Positions 33,630-44,612 of a stretch of 64,000 nucleotides of DNA are shown piece after piece. The stretch lies in the NCBI GenBank assembly GCA_963556695.1, contig CAUWAG010000007.1:4340001-4404000 (forward strand), written 5' to 3'. Each line of letters starts with the position of its first letter. Within the stretch, counting starts at the first letter, position 1. The stretch comes from Anthostomella pinea. Lineage: Eukaryota > Ascomycota > Sordariomycetes > Xylariales > Xylariaceae. The notes beneath the pieces are model-generated. The model saw only the letters and a list, made by a program, of their open reading frames with translations. It was not told where the DNA came from and did no database searches. The translations under genes were made by a program, and so were the position numbers.

Positions 33630-34229
33630 ATCGTACTCGGAGAAGGCCGGGCGTCGGCCGGAGGTCGGCCGCAGTATGTACGTGTCTGGGATGTTTACTT
33701 GAGTCTTGACTTGGTGAGTCCAGCGATGCAGCTTGTTCACGCCTGAGCAGACATTGTCGTGGCTGATATTGATAACTTGAAACAGTAATTGGTGAAGGGT
33801 AGAAGGCACCAATGTTTGCCGCGGTGGAGGAAATTATAATGCGGAGGTGGTGGTGGTGGAGCTATCGCGAATGGATCAGGGCGTCAAATCAAGGGCGTCA
33901 AATCAAGGGCGTCAAATCAAGGGCGTATTCGACAGATAGCCTGACAGCCCAGTTCGGATGAGAAAGTTCCCATCGCGTGAAGTTCTTATTACCACAGCAG
34001 ATACACGTGGAACCGCTAACCATTACCATCCTGGACACCTGTACCTTTTCTAAAGCGATCAACAGTTATACAGCTCGTAACTTACCCCTAATCCCGCATA
34101 TCGAGTTACATCCCGATGATCAACCCCACACAAGTCTCCGTACGGCGCCCTCTACACACCATTACCACCACATTCACTGCTCAACTGCGAATGCATCATA
34201 AGGCCGAAAATTATAACAAAATATGCATT
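33630..34229. other. intergenic, MFS upstream region with tandem repeat
   Basis: 5' region of the MFS gene. It includes the 14-bp tandem repeat at 33879-33926 and ends at the edge of the mariner relic. No coding sequence is recognised. Confidence 0.4.
33879..33926 (+). repeat. 14-bp tandem repeat (GGGCGTCAAATCAA)
   Basis: Three perfect head-to-tail copies plus a 6-bp partial copy, 250 bp upstream of the MFS start codon. Confidence 0.9.
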
Positions 34230-35350
34230 CGATAGCGGTTTAGTAGTGGTTGTACCAGACGCGCGCCCGAATCACTGCCGCGATCCGATCGGGGAGAGAT
34301 TTGATGAGCTTCTTCGGGAGGTCGGGATCTAACTCTGACTATGCAGCTTGGATTATCTCTCTAGCCCACGCCTAGTGAACGATATTGTCCTTTAAGTCTT
34401 GAAAACGAGGCTCTATTTCCCTTATCTTTTTCTTCAGAGCTACCCAAACGTGTTTGATGGGGTTCAAATTGGGGCTGTAAAGAGGTCAGTCAATAGTCCA
34501 GATCCCATGATCCTCTAATCATGCTAATGAGCCTCCTTTAATGTGCATAGGAGCATTATTTTGCTGAAAAGGGTCCCCTATTTTATAAAAAGGAAGCAGA
34601 TCTTTCTTTAAGACCTGTTAATATCGCCTGGCAGACACTCTTCCGCATGGTGCATCCAGATCTTCTTCACAGAAGACCAATTTGCCTAGGCCACCTTTGT
34701 CATTACGTAACCACATTAAACCTCAGACTATTATCGAGATACAGGCTTTCCCATGGCTCTGTGGGTTTATAAGATCCTTACAGTACCGTTTTTTTGGAGA
34801 GGCGGATGACCCATTCGTCAGGTCTATTGGGATCATTTTGAATAGTATATTTGTCAAAGAAGAGGGCCATTATTAGCTCCTTTTGAGTGCGCTGCATACG
34901 GTATTCTCATGCCCAAGTAAGCCATTTTGTGGCGTCATCCTCTGTGAGAGAGATTCGCTTCACCGCGCGCCATTTCTTGAGGCCATGGCAGTGGAGAGCC
35001 CTCACGATGGTCTCTGTGTGGCAGGTGACATGTGCTTTGGCTTTGAGCGCCTCTCACAAGAGACGAGGAAACCTCTGAGCCAAATCAACTAGATGGCGTT
35101 CTTACCCATGCAAAAGAAACCTAGGAGTTCCCTTCTGTTGTGCAATGCGCGTGATCTTATTGGTATTGGCCTGTGAGCAAATCTCAGAAATGGTTTCGAC
35201 GCGTTCCGTGCCGTAGGCGCGTGCGACATCCCTACGACCGCGGCCCTCTGTGCGCGCCGTGATAATGCCTGCACGCGCCTCTGAAGTGAATTCAACGTTC
35301 GGCTGGCGAGTGCCGCTCAAAACCGTATCGATTTCGTTGATATCCATGGT
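34230..35350 (-). mobile_element. degenerate Tc1/mariner-type transposon (transposase relic)
   Basis: The minus strand carries a decayed Tc1/mariner transposase. The N-terminal helix-turn-helix part starts at 35347 (MDINEIDTVLSGTRQ, then RAGIITARTEGRGRRDVARAYG). The middle has LTE-like and KKWRA-like pieces near 34890-34990, and the C-terminal part near 34400-34490 reads PNLNPIKHVWVALKKKIRE. Multiple stops interrupt the frame. The conserved D-L-N-P-I-E of the DDE/D catalytic region appears as N-L-N-P-I-K, and an expected Trp codon is TGA; all three are G-to-A changes. Ends are approximate and no terminal inverted repeats were identified. Confidence 0.75.
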
Positions 35351-35902
35351 TAACTGATTTTTTTATGATTTATCGCAAGATGAGGGCGTCGCATTGTTGT
35401 TTTCGTCAGAAGATTGAATCGGGGCTAGCGTACGGAGACTTATGTGGGACAAGTGTACTTACGTCAAGGTCAGCTGGAACGTCGGTGCCGATACCAAGAT
35501 GTCGAGTTTCTGTGCTTCAACGGATGCATTTTACCTGGCGCCATCCCTGGTCTTGCCGCGCCTCTTCTGGGGATTTGAGCTGATCGGAGGTTCACCAGTG
35601 TGCGTTGAATAACCTTGAAGTTGGGGATATTCCCAAGTTGATTCTCTTCTGGCCAATGATGCAGGTGTCTTGTGTCAGACCTGTCCTGATGTATGTCTCT
35701 TGCGAACCAATCTACGCCATCTGTCCCCAGCCATGGCCAGATGATTCCCAGTGGAACAAGCACCAATTTTTGAGTTATTCCAGTTGACTGCCCCTGATGA
35801 AATATCGCCGAGTCCAGGCGCTTATACCAAATTTCTATTCCAGTCGCTTCGCTTCGCTCAACTCAACTCAACCGTCTCTCAGCCCCGAAGCCCACAGGCG
35901 CA
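35351..35902. other. intergenic between mariner relic and PLC
   Basis: 3' flank of the phospholipase C gene. A CTTCGCTTCGCTCAACTCAACTC-type short repeat lies near 35849-35871. An 18-bp block at 35589-35606 recurs with two transitions at 44170-44187. Confidence 0.4.
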
Positions 35903-38219
35903 CTACGCAAGGGATTTCTCGACCTTGATCAGAACGACACCACCACTAATTTCGCCCTGGCGGTTAAACAAATGCACGAAACGATAGCCGTTACGCAGAC
36001 GGTCTAAGCGCACACACGCCCATGCTGCCAGATCATCGCTTACGAGCTCGTCGTCTTTCACGAGGAATCGGACGAACGCCAGCTCGGGCACGACGCCTCC
36101 CACTTTAGTAAACTCCAGTGTCTCGCCGTTGACTACAGCACAAGAAGTCAGCAATTGGCCTTCAAGTACGTGGGTACTGAAGCCCTGGGTCAGGGTTGGG
36201 AGGTGAGAACTTCAGTACGCCCCCTGAACATGGCGAAGGGGCAGGAAACAACTCGTTACTCACAGTCTGGGTTCACGCCGCGCTGCGTTTTGGTCTTGGC
36301 TTTGTACTCGCCGCCTTTCGCCTTTCCGTTCTCGCGAAGCTCATTCAGGTGCGCCATACCCAGTGCGTGCGGTGGCTCCGTGTCTATTTGATCAGGAGTT
36401 AGTGACCACAACTGTAGACCATTTCACGAGGAGCAACGTGTCTGGATGCACAGCTCGGGAGTAAAAAAGCCCATGAACGAGCCCGAATTGGGGATTAACT
36501 CCCAACACGGGACCGGAGGGGAATATTAAGGACTCCCAAATTCCACTTACGTAGCTCCACCTTCAGGTACGGCTTGAAGCCACTAGCTTTGTCATCCTTC
36601 TCTGGCATCGGCAGATTCTGCGCAGCCAGGACTGTAATCTGGAGGTCAAGCGTCTGGTGCTTGATAACCTTGCCAAGGGGCGCCGTGGCAGACGCCTTGC
36701 CGTCGTGCTCGTCGACCTGCTTCCCACCACGGTAACCCTCGGGCTTCAGCACGAAGCCTCCGGTGCCGGCAAACATGCCCTCATTGAGCATCATGCCCTC
36801 GTCCCACTTCTGCCAGTTGAGCGCGACGATCTGGATGCCCTTGCGCCAGAACACGGGCGGGTCGAGGTTCGACGACCCGATGCGCATGCCCGAGGGGTAC
36901 GTGCGCATCATGTACTGCCGGTTGTGGTTGAACAGGCGATACGCCTCGCTCTCGTGCAGGTCGGCCACGCCATTCTCCGAAACTGAGAAGACGTGCGTCG
37001 GCATGCTGGCTTCGGGTTGCGACAGCGACTTGAAGGACACACCCCGTGTGTACACGCCGAACGCCGACAGAGCCTGTATGATCTTAGCTGCCTTCTTGGC
37101 CTTCTTCGCACCAGCGCCGGCGGCCTTGGACTTTGGGTCCGCATGTGCCTCAGGGGGCAGACGGTCATGGGATTCTTCGTCGTCGGCCGATGTCGACGCG
37201 TTAGGCGGCGTATACTTCACCTTGACGAGGATCTTGCGGCGTAGTTCGCCGGGCGGAGGGAGGACCTTAGCGTCGTCTTGTGGGTTGGGCAGCAGGAGAT
37301 CAGGCCAGGTCTGCTTCATGATGGCCACCATAGATTCCTGCTGCTGGTGGCAGCAGTGGACCTCCAAGCTGACGATCAAAGGCAGGTCGGAGACCACAAA
37401 GGCATTGTCCCTGATGGCCTCGCAGACCTTGCGAAAGGACACTTCCTTGGTAAGCGTGTAGCCGTGCAGCACTCTCGGCTCGACTGCTACAGTATGCGGC
37501 GTGGGTGACGGCTCGAGTGATGCTGCTCCAGTTGGATGAACACCGTCTCCTTCCTCTGCCGTCGTAGACGCCGCAGGCTTGTCCCCTTTTACCGTCAACT
37601 TCCTGCCAAGTGAAGTCTTCTGCAGACGGCTCGTCAGTGAGCTGGGCAGCGAGGCAGCGAGCCGTTCCTTACGGCTCGCCTTGCGGTTTGCTTGCCTCAG
37701 GGCCTTCTTCTCCTTTAGGTCGGAGTCGTCGCTTTCGCTCGCGGACGACTCCAAGTCGGAGTCGTCGCCGTCCCAGACGTCGATCTCGACACAGCGGCAA
37801 CCCCGCAGCAAGACGTTCTTGTACGCATCGGCGTCCGAGTCGCTGTTCAATTGGTTGCCCGTCAGATACGTGTTGTGGCTGGAGCTGATATAGTAGCTCG
37901 ATAGTGGCCACGACAGGTCGTTTTCCAGCGGCGGCGCGAGCACGTCGGCGGCCGATGAGGTCATGTAGTGCAGAAAACCGGCGAAGTCGAGCTCCTCTGG
38001 GGCGTCTGTGACATTCTCGGCCTGGCCGTGATGCATGAAGCTTTTGACGATGTCCTTCTCCCATTTCTGGTCTTTACCGCGATGCTCGTTGAAGACGCGC
38101 TCCAAGTACGGCATGACAACGGCATTGACGTCCTGGATAATGCGGTCTTGGGCCCCAGACTGACCGCCACCCGCTTGGTGGAGCGACTCGTTTGGTGGGA
38201 GGGGTGCTGTCTCGGCCAT
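35903..38219 (-). CDS. PLC1: phosphoinositide-specific phospholipase C
   Basis: Hydrolyses PIP2 to diacylglycerol and inositol trisphosphate at membranes; delta-like fungal PI-PLC. Exons 36551-38219, 36264-36383 and 35903-36132 give 672 aa. The X domain has SSYYISSSHNTYLTGNQL (catalytic His) and GCRCVEIDVWDGDD, then PLIVSLEVHC. A 100-residue linker rich in Ser, Asp and Lys splits the X half. The Y domain has YPSGMRIGSSNLDP and WRKGIQIVALNWQ. The C2 domain spans the last 160 residues, with KASGFKPYLKVELRHTEPP created by splicing and VRFLVKDDELVSDDLAAW after it. Intron 2 joins GVNPDFNGETLEF. An EF-hand-like N-terminal region precedes X; no PH domain is seen. The symbol follows the yeast family name. 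Confidence 0.93.
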
Positions 38220-39720
38220 GGTGAATACTACATGTAGTAGTTTGATATACTCAAAACGTAATATTGCGCACAGTGGTATTGCGCGGTGGCTTGGTGGTTA
38301 TTCCGGTCGATTGTCACTTGATTAGTTGTTTAGCCAGGCGGCTCTGCGAAGTATTTCGTCAACCACTTGTCGCTTGCTCTGCTGATCGAGATGCCTGAAA
38401 GACAAAGGCTGTAGTGGACTTTGTAGGTTGAACAGGAGATTATGGTGTGTAGACGTTAGGTATCTAGGAAGGGTTGAAGTGCCGAACAATATAAAAATAC
38501 CAGTGTGTCACAGCCTGTGTGTCGTGATGAAGCAGTTTCGGCAGTGAGTATGGAAATGCATAATGATAATAAATGCCCCTGTGACGTCTGACGCCCATGA
38601 TCCATCTGCAGGAGCCAAGATAGCCAAGAAAATAGTTGATTCAAGCCCGCGTCCCCCGTTCTTGGCCGTTTTCTTAGCGGTCTGCCGTGGATTACCGCCG
38701 GGTTCTAGGCGGGTTTCAGGGTTTGGCCCACTGGTTCGACCACTGAGACTGAGAGCACGGGAACCCAGCTGAAACACGGCATTGCGCAGTCACAGACTCA
38801 CAGCAGCAGGTTTTGGACTCTGATTCATCCAATTCATCCATTCATCTTCCAATTAGGTATAAAGAGATAGAACTGAGGAATGCGTCACGGCAACTGACAC
38901 GTGCTCGCAGCCGATAAGAAGATGAATGGCTGGCTCCGGCTGTCGCAACAAAGGAGATTCAATCGTACCAATTAGAGCCTGAATGCCAAGCGACAGAGAT
39001 CAACGCGTGAAGGGTCGCGATACCTGGCGATATATCATTGATGCCTGAACAGTCGAATCGAGGGCAGCATGTCCTAGGTAGCGCAAAGATCACGTCGGGT
39101 AGAATCGCGACATATCATTTGCCGCCGGCGCGGTTGTCTGAGCTCCATTTAGGACTTGGGATGTTCATCTGGCACCGCACTTCAAGAACCCCTATTCTTG
39201 GCACTACCTTGTGGTTGCTCATACTCCCGTCATCGCCTTCGTATCCAAAGTGTAGATGGGATAATAAGTTAGTCCAGAGAAGTGTATGAGCTGACAGTGA
39301 TAGAGTACGGGTCTTGCCGTTCTTGAGGACATTACAGGTCAATATTACCCCTTACCTACATCTGGGGCCCCACGGTTTCTCGTCGGCTCACACGACACGC
39401 CAGAATGCTTTCCTGTGCCCGGTTTGGCCGACTCAGAGACGCACCGAACGACCCAGTGCCGTAGTCATGCGGTTTCCTACGCGAAGTCATCAGTCGCAGT
39501 TCTTGTTGTGTACTGATATCTCGACGCATCCAGTGTCGTCGCCGTGGGAGGATCTGCATTGCCACCGTCTCAGAAGACCCAGCCACTCGCTCTTCCCTGC
39601 TCTTGCTTCTTCGACCCGGTGCTCTTATTGCTATAGCTTACTAGCCATATGGAGCTATACAGCAGGTGCCCGATGAATAAGATGGCATTGCGTGGTAGTC
39701 GGATGGTAGGCGACATTGTG
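38220..39720. other. intergenic, PLC promoter side
   Basis: 1.5 kb upstream of the phospholipase gene. No gene was recognised on either strand. Confidence 0.4.
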
Positions 39721-40107
39721 TCAATCTTCTTGAGTAACATCACTTGTCGCTATTGTTCCGGCACCAGCAGGAGTCTTCTCAAGAACTGGAGTCTTCAAGA
39801 CGGCAGCCTCGTCTGTAGATACCTTCTGTGTCTGCGACAGCGACAGCTCGGGATTACATGAGGCATTAAGTTGTTTCTCGAGCGAGGATACGCAACAAAC
39901 CACGCAGTTGAACTCCTCAGCCTCATTAGACGACAATGGCAGATACTGAGAATGTCTAATCCCTGCTGCACCATGGTCGACTAAGTCACAACGATGCTTC
40001 TTGGGGTAGGCAGGACTGCAGTGGCGTTTGATATTCATGAATGCGACATCTGTGGCAGAGGGCTCGGAAAAGGGGGTGGCTGCCAATACTATACTGAACA
40101 CCTCCAT
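39721..40107 (-). CDS. candidate small secreted Cys-rich protein
   Basis: A 128-aa frame from a real ATG. The first 17-20 residues (MEVFSIVLAATPFSEPSA) could act as a weak signal peptide. The body has six Cys (two early, three in NCVVCC, one in ASCNPE), an even number as in disulfide-bonded secreted proteins. The C terminus is Thr/Ala-rich. No known family. It lies in a gene-poor stretch next to a probable solo LTR, a setting where fungal effector-like genes often occur, but this is only suggestive. It could be non-coding. Confidence 0.35.
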   Translation of the reverse strand: MEVFSIVLAATPFSEPSATDVAFMNIKRHCSPAYPKKHRCDLVDHGAAGIRHSQYLPLSSNEAEEFNCVVCCVSSLEKQLNASCNPELSLSQTQKVSTDEAAVLKTPVLEKTPAGAGTIATSDVTQED

Positions 40108-40230
40108 GATGGAGTTCTTGGATAACCTAAGGACATTTTTGGCCTACATAATAATAACCCAGGGACAAGCATACAGTGTAGCTTATTAAGATATAAATGC
40201 TTGCTGCAAGATGCTTATTCCACTGTCTAC

Positions 40231-40448
40231 TGTTGTCAGGAGGAGAACCCTTGTGGGATTTCAAAGTGTTCTAGTAAGGAGAGGAATTCCAGCTGCTCTG
40301 GAGCGGCCAGAGTGGCCCTATATATATCCAAGATACTAAAGGAAAGGATACGTGACCTTATATTGGCCACGTATGTGACAGAGTCACGAATGGGATGGTG
40401 ATCCTGAAGGATGACTATGGATGGGCTAACATAGCCCATAATCCAACA
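40231..40448. mobile_element. probable solo LTR (Ty1/copia-like ends)
   Basis: A 218-bp block begins TGTTGTCAGG and ends AATCCAACA, so the ends form the TGTTG...CAACA inverted pair typical of copia LTRs. It contains a TATATATAT box near 40319-40327 and two short inverted repeats (GGCCAGAGTGGCC; ACGTGACC...GGCCACGT). No target-site duplication is visible (TCTAC versus ACCCT) and no internal retroelement sequence adjoins it. Confidence 0.45.
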
Positions 40449-41008
40449 ACCCTCGAGGTGCGCGGATGGAGGCTTATCGGGGGTGACTGTACTTTACTCG
40501 TTGAGGTTTCGTTCTTAGTCTAGACCCCTGAGTGATTTCAATCATTCTGCCTAATGCCGGGTCCGCCCGTTCTGGTCCCAAGTCGCGAGGTCCATTGTCT
40601 ATTCCCGTCAAGATTCACGAAACCGAGACAAAGCTCGTTTGTGTAGGGATATCCAGGTCAAAGAGTGCATTGTTATCATCGCCACAGACACATTGTACTA
40701 CAGAAAGGTATTGTGGTCTTTCAGGCTGCTGAACAACAATGCTTTGTTTTGGCTAGGGACAATCAGGTCTCTATGTCGTACTTATAGAGAAGTGGAGAGT
40801 CTCACGGGACAGTTGTAGCTGTAGTAGCCAAGCTTCAAGAAACCTTCTCGCGTTGACGCGAGATCCTAATACGATACAAAACCCGCAACTTCCGTGGAAG
40901 CTTCATAAACGCATTCTTCATAAAGCCCGCTCTGCTTTCTCTGTCCAGCAGCCTCGACCAATCAGCAAAACACCCAAGACGACGTTGTTCTTAGAAGAGA
41001 TTGGCAAC

Positions 41009-41896
41009 ATGAGGAAAAGACTCCAAAAAACCCGCATCCAGGAGCAGATCGAGTACCTGGCTCCAGTACAGAAGTTCATCCCCTACCATATAGACCTCCT
41101 CAAGAAAGGTAGCCCGGATGCGAGACGTCAATATCGACACATTCGAGCATGGTATACGCACCATATGAGCATATCTCTAGCAAAAGCCAGGAAATACGGC
41201 GAGTCATTGACTCCCGACAAGCTGAACGACAGCATTGGCGAGCTTATCAAAGACCCATCCAGACATGACGACGCAAAGAACGGTTGGTATGTCGAAGATG
41301 GATTCTTGGTTGAAGACCAAGACGACAAGGGCGAGAGCTCGGATTCCGTCATGCAATCAGAGTATGCCGATGAAACCGAGTCCGATGGGAACCCGAAGGA
41401 TGCCATTTCGAGCTCCGGGCTAGCAGACCCCAGTGAAAAGTTGCCCGCAGAGCCGAGCTACTGGTGGGCCGAGGAGGTCGAAAGAGCGATTGAAGAGGGG
41501 TCGTCATCGATCAGAGATTCCGCGATTGAAGGGGAGTCATCATCGGATGGTAGTTCTACGCTCGAAGATAGCGATGATGAGGACGAGATAGACTGGGAGG
41601 TCTATCAATCATGGCGCGTGAGCATGTGGGAGATGGAAGAACAACAGTGGCCAACACTGTTAGCAGCAGAAGATGACAAGACGCTCGACGCATGGGACGA
41701 GAAAACTAACATGCGGTACTGGCAAAGAGAGGGTATCGTCCTCGCTAAACTGGCTGCGGAATTGTACGTTAAGTTTTTCCAAGAAGCTAGACAGGCATAT
41801 CTCGCGGACCCTCGGGAGCAGCAGGGGCGGAAACACAGATCTAAGCCGAACTTGCCGGGATATTACAAGCGAGTACTTAGCAAGCTGAGAGAGTAG
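41009..41896 (+). CDS. hypothetical acidic protein
   Basis: A 295-aa frame from the first ATG (MRKRLQKTRIQEQIEYL). The same frame is open for another 52 codons upstream to 40853 without an ATG, so a 5' exon may exist. No family is recognised. The first third is basic and helical. The middle is strongly acidic and Ser-rich (EGSSSIRDS, SDDEDEIDWEVYQSW). The last third is helical with many Trp, Ala and Glu (AELYVKFFQEARQAYL), ending in a basic tail. The composition is coherent enough to be coding. It may be an orphan of one lineage. Confidence 0.5.
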   Translation: MRKRLQKTRIQEQIEYLAPVQKFIPYHIDLLKKGSPDARRQYRHIRAWYTHHMSISLAKARKYGESLTPDKLNDSIGELIKDPSRHDDAKNGWYVEDGFLVEDQDDKGESSDSVMQSEYADETESDGNPKDAISSSGLADPSEKLPAEPSYWWAEEVERAIEEGSSSIRDSAIEGESSSDGSSTLEDSDDEDEIDWEVYQSWRVSMWEMEEQQWPTLLAAEDDKTLDAWDEKTNMRYWQREGIVLAKLAAELYVKFFQEARQAYLADPREQQGRKHRSKPNLPGYYKRVLSKLRE

Positions 41897-42035
41897 ACTT
41901 ACATCCCGCTGTGGCAGAGTATTCGATGGTGTGGTTGGCAGGCCATTCACCTCAGCTGATTGGGGGCCGGCCCCGTCAATGATCCCCTGGGATGGCTCCT
42001 ATCATGAGGTCACCCCCTCTGCGTCCGCCATATGC

Positions 42036-43338
42036 TCATGGCTCGATATTTCTCTCATAAGTGTATATACGCAGCAAGCACAGAAAGATGAACATCAAGA
42101 TGTGAACAGCAAGCGCAAAGTTCAACTCATGAAACTCGTTGATCTTTCGAGTGACCACACCTCGGATGTCCGAGCTATTTGTAGGCCTGGGGATGGGCAG
42201 TTGTCCGAGCTCCATGCCATCGAAGGCCTTTCTAGCCTCTTTCGGTAGCATGGCGAGAAACTCGTCGGTCACCAGCACGAGACGACTGCTTAACGTGACG
42301 CTGCAGTGCCTGCAGGACGCCTTGTCGATGTTATGGGTTGCGACGTCGAAGTCCGTGAGGTTTTCCGAGCCCTTGAGGGCAACCCCGAGACGCTGCAGAT
42401 AATCCCAATCGGCGGTGAACTATATACTCGATATCTGGTCAGCTGAACGGAAGTTTTGATGAGCAGAGACAAGGCGATGCGTAAAGTTCCCTTAGAAACG
42501 CACCCTTGAGCAATAGCTGCAGCCGCCGCAGATGCCCTTGGAATATGCCATATCCAAGGGCCTCAACTTCAGAGCCACTCTGACCGAGCCGCAGCTGCAG
42601 CTGCTGGACAGCTTTCCTTCCTCGATTGCAGCTCTAGGGTTCATGCTGATGTCCTCAGGGTTTCCATGAACTGCCATGATGGAGTCGCTGTCGGAACACT
42701 CGTCGTCCGACCAGACGCAGTCGGAACAGTCGCTGTCCGGACAGTCGCTGTCGTAACAGTCGCCGCTGAAACTAGAAACACCCAACCACAAGGTCAGCTC
42801 ACAGGCGCATGGAGATACATCTAGGCCCGCCTGGACTCACTTGTCGATCTCGGAGTCTCTCAACTGGAAGTCAGAATACTGTCCGTTTTGGAAAGACTGT
42901 GCCTGCGATCCCAGCGAGTCAGCTTCGCTCCCTCTGTAGTATCAGGCTCCGCGGAAGTGGCATCCTACATTGACGCCCGTCTGGTGCATGACAGCGATAC
43001 CGCATCTGGGACAGAACTGCGGCACATTTGGTGTCAGTCACGGACGTACGCAAGCAAGCCAGTCTCTAACTGCGGGAATATTTGACAGTAGAATATGCCC
43101 AAACCTTGTGTCTGAACAGCTCCCGACCGGAATTGTCATCGGTCAGGTTCGCTGGGTCACCCTTGAGGAATCTCAGGTCCTGCGCCCTGAGAACTTGCCA
43201 CATCTTGAATTTCATGTGACATGGGCTGCATTTGCACCAGGAGGTTTTGACTCGCGGCATTGCCAGCTCGTAGATGTAAGCACCGCATTCGCACTTGCCG
43301 CGATACGCCTTGAGCGTCGATTTTGCTTGTTCGGCCAT
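42036..43338 (-). CDS. tandem GFA (CENP-V/Mss4-like) domain protein with C-terminal membrane anchor
   Basis: Five exons, 43105-43338, 42969-43016, 42841-42902, 42504-42771 and 42036-42419, give 331 aa with matching phases. The first GFA domain starts LKAYRGKCECGAYIYELAMP, followed by WCKCSPCHMK and, after splicing, HKFCPRCGIAVMHQTGVN; these Cys pairs are the zinc ligands of the family. A linker rich in Asp, Ser and Cys follows (DSDCPDSDCSDCVWSDDECS). A second GFA domain has CSCGSVRVALKL, GGCSYCSRFTADW and CRHCSVTL. The last 25 residues before the tail (FALAVHILMFIFLCLLRIY) form one membrane segment. GFA proteins include S-hydroxymethyl-glutathione-forming enzymes, but most are uncharacterised; no reaction is assigned here. 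Confidence 0.8.
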
Positions 43339-43648
43339 TGTGGGAGGCGGAGGGACGGTGTATGATGTTGTGGAGGTAGGGGAGGTCCCAGGAGGACGAC
43401 CTTAAATTGGTGTTGCACTTGAGCAAGCCGGCTGCTTTCTGCTGAGAGAAGGAGGAACGGCAGAAGAACCTTGATAGCCGAGGTCATATCAAGCGGCGTA
43501 GTTGAGGGAGTTAGAGCCGGTTTTTTGGACTTTGACTTCGAGTGGCTTGCTGTACTAACTGACACCTGTGACCTGTAAGTCCCCTGGGTGGCTTGGCTGA
43601 AAGGTATCATATGTCCGGATATGAGCAGTATTCTATCGCACCAAGTAG

Positions 43649-43664
43649 CCTATGGTTCGTCCTA
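43649..43664 (+). repeat. 16-bp direct repeat, copy 1
   Basis: CCTATGGTTCGTCCTA. The second copy at 44119-44134 differs only by G to A, a transition consistent with repeat-induced mutation. Confidence 0.6.
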
Positions 43665-44118
43665 AGGATCACTAGGCGTGTCGCTCTTTAGCGACGAGTC
43701 TCGCGCGCGCGCTCGCGACGACCCGACGTCGACAACCCCAAACCACGATACGAGAGCGTCCCAACGCCGAGCATACGTCAATATAAAGAGCTAACAATAC
43801 TACCGTTTAAATCGACGCTGAACCGCTGCCGCGGCGGTAAGAGGAGCTCGCGATACGGTCGGTAAGACGGTGACCTATTTGGCGGATGGAAAGTTGGAAG
43901 CTTCGTGTCAGCTCCGTATGTATGGAGCCCCGAAACACCAGACACGGCGTTTCAAAATAGGTAAACGCGTAATCACAACATGGCACGCCCTGAGATTGAG
44001 GAGGCTTGAATTGGCTTCAGAGGCCACTTGTATGTAAGGTATGTATGGGTAGACTACTTACCACGTCCTATAGCCCATATAGCCACATTGCTAGACGTTA
44101 AAGACTGCTACCAACCAA

Positions 44119-44134
44119 CCTATGATTCGTCCTA
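44119..44134 (+). repeat. 16-bp direct repeat, copy 2
   Basis: CCTATGATTCGTCCTA, 470 bp from copy 1 in the same orientation. Confidence 0.6.
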
Positions 44135-44612
44135 GGTACCGCCACTGGTCTATTTGGAGTGCTGGTGCTGGTTCACCAGCGTGCATTAGGAAATACGGGT
44201 TTTCGAAGACGCAGCGCCACGCCTAGGGTCTCTGTCCGGTAGGAACATGGCCTCCTTTCGGTCGAACTCAAACCTGTCACGGCGGGTGTTCAAGACTTCA
44301 GGTACCATATTCAGTCAGTCAATGCCTAACTTGAGGGCATTCTGAGTCTAACTCTCTCCTGCAGTGCGACATCCATACAATCCTCTTGGGCAACCAATAT
44401 TACTGTAATCCCTCGGCAGTGATGTGCAGCTTCTGTTTGGAGATGACGATGCGTTGAAGGCCTGTTCCATATTCAGGGGGAACGCACCCTTAACCTTGCT
44501 AGGATGGTGGTCAGCCTTGAGGCACAGGGAGGTGAGGTAACTTAATTCATTACGATATATGAAAAGGCGGTAGCACAATTCGCATATTAGAGAGGAGAAG
44601 AGTATCATTGTC

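Larger units (their letters stand above)
43339..44612. other. intergenic with short dispersed repeats
   Basis: 1.3 kb without a recognisable gene. A CpG-dense alternating GC run lies near 43700-43735. A 16-bp motif CCTATGRTTCGTCCTA occurs twice in direct orientation (43649-43664 and 44119-44134, one G/A difference). An 18-bp block at 44170 resembles 35589-35606. This may be decayed mobile DNA. Confidence 0.45.

Noticed and set aside
36763..37461. 232-aa plus-strand open frame
   Set aside because: Antisense to the X/Y region of phospholipase C, which carries all the family motifs.
43700..43735. alternating CG run as possible Z-DNA or regulatory CpG island
   Set aside because: Short and isolated; nothing else supports a function.
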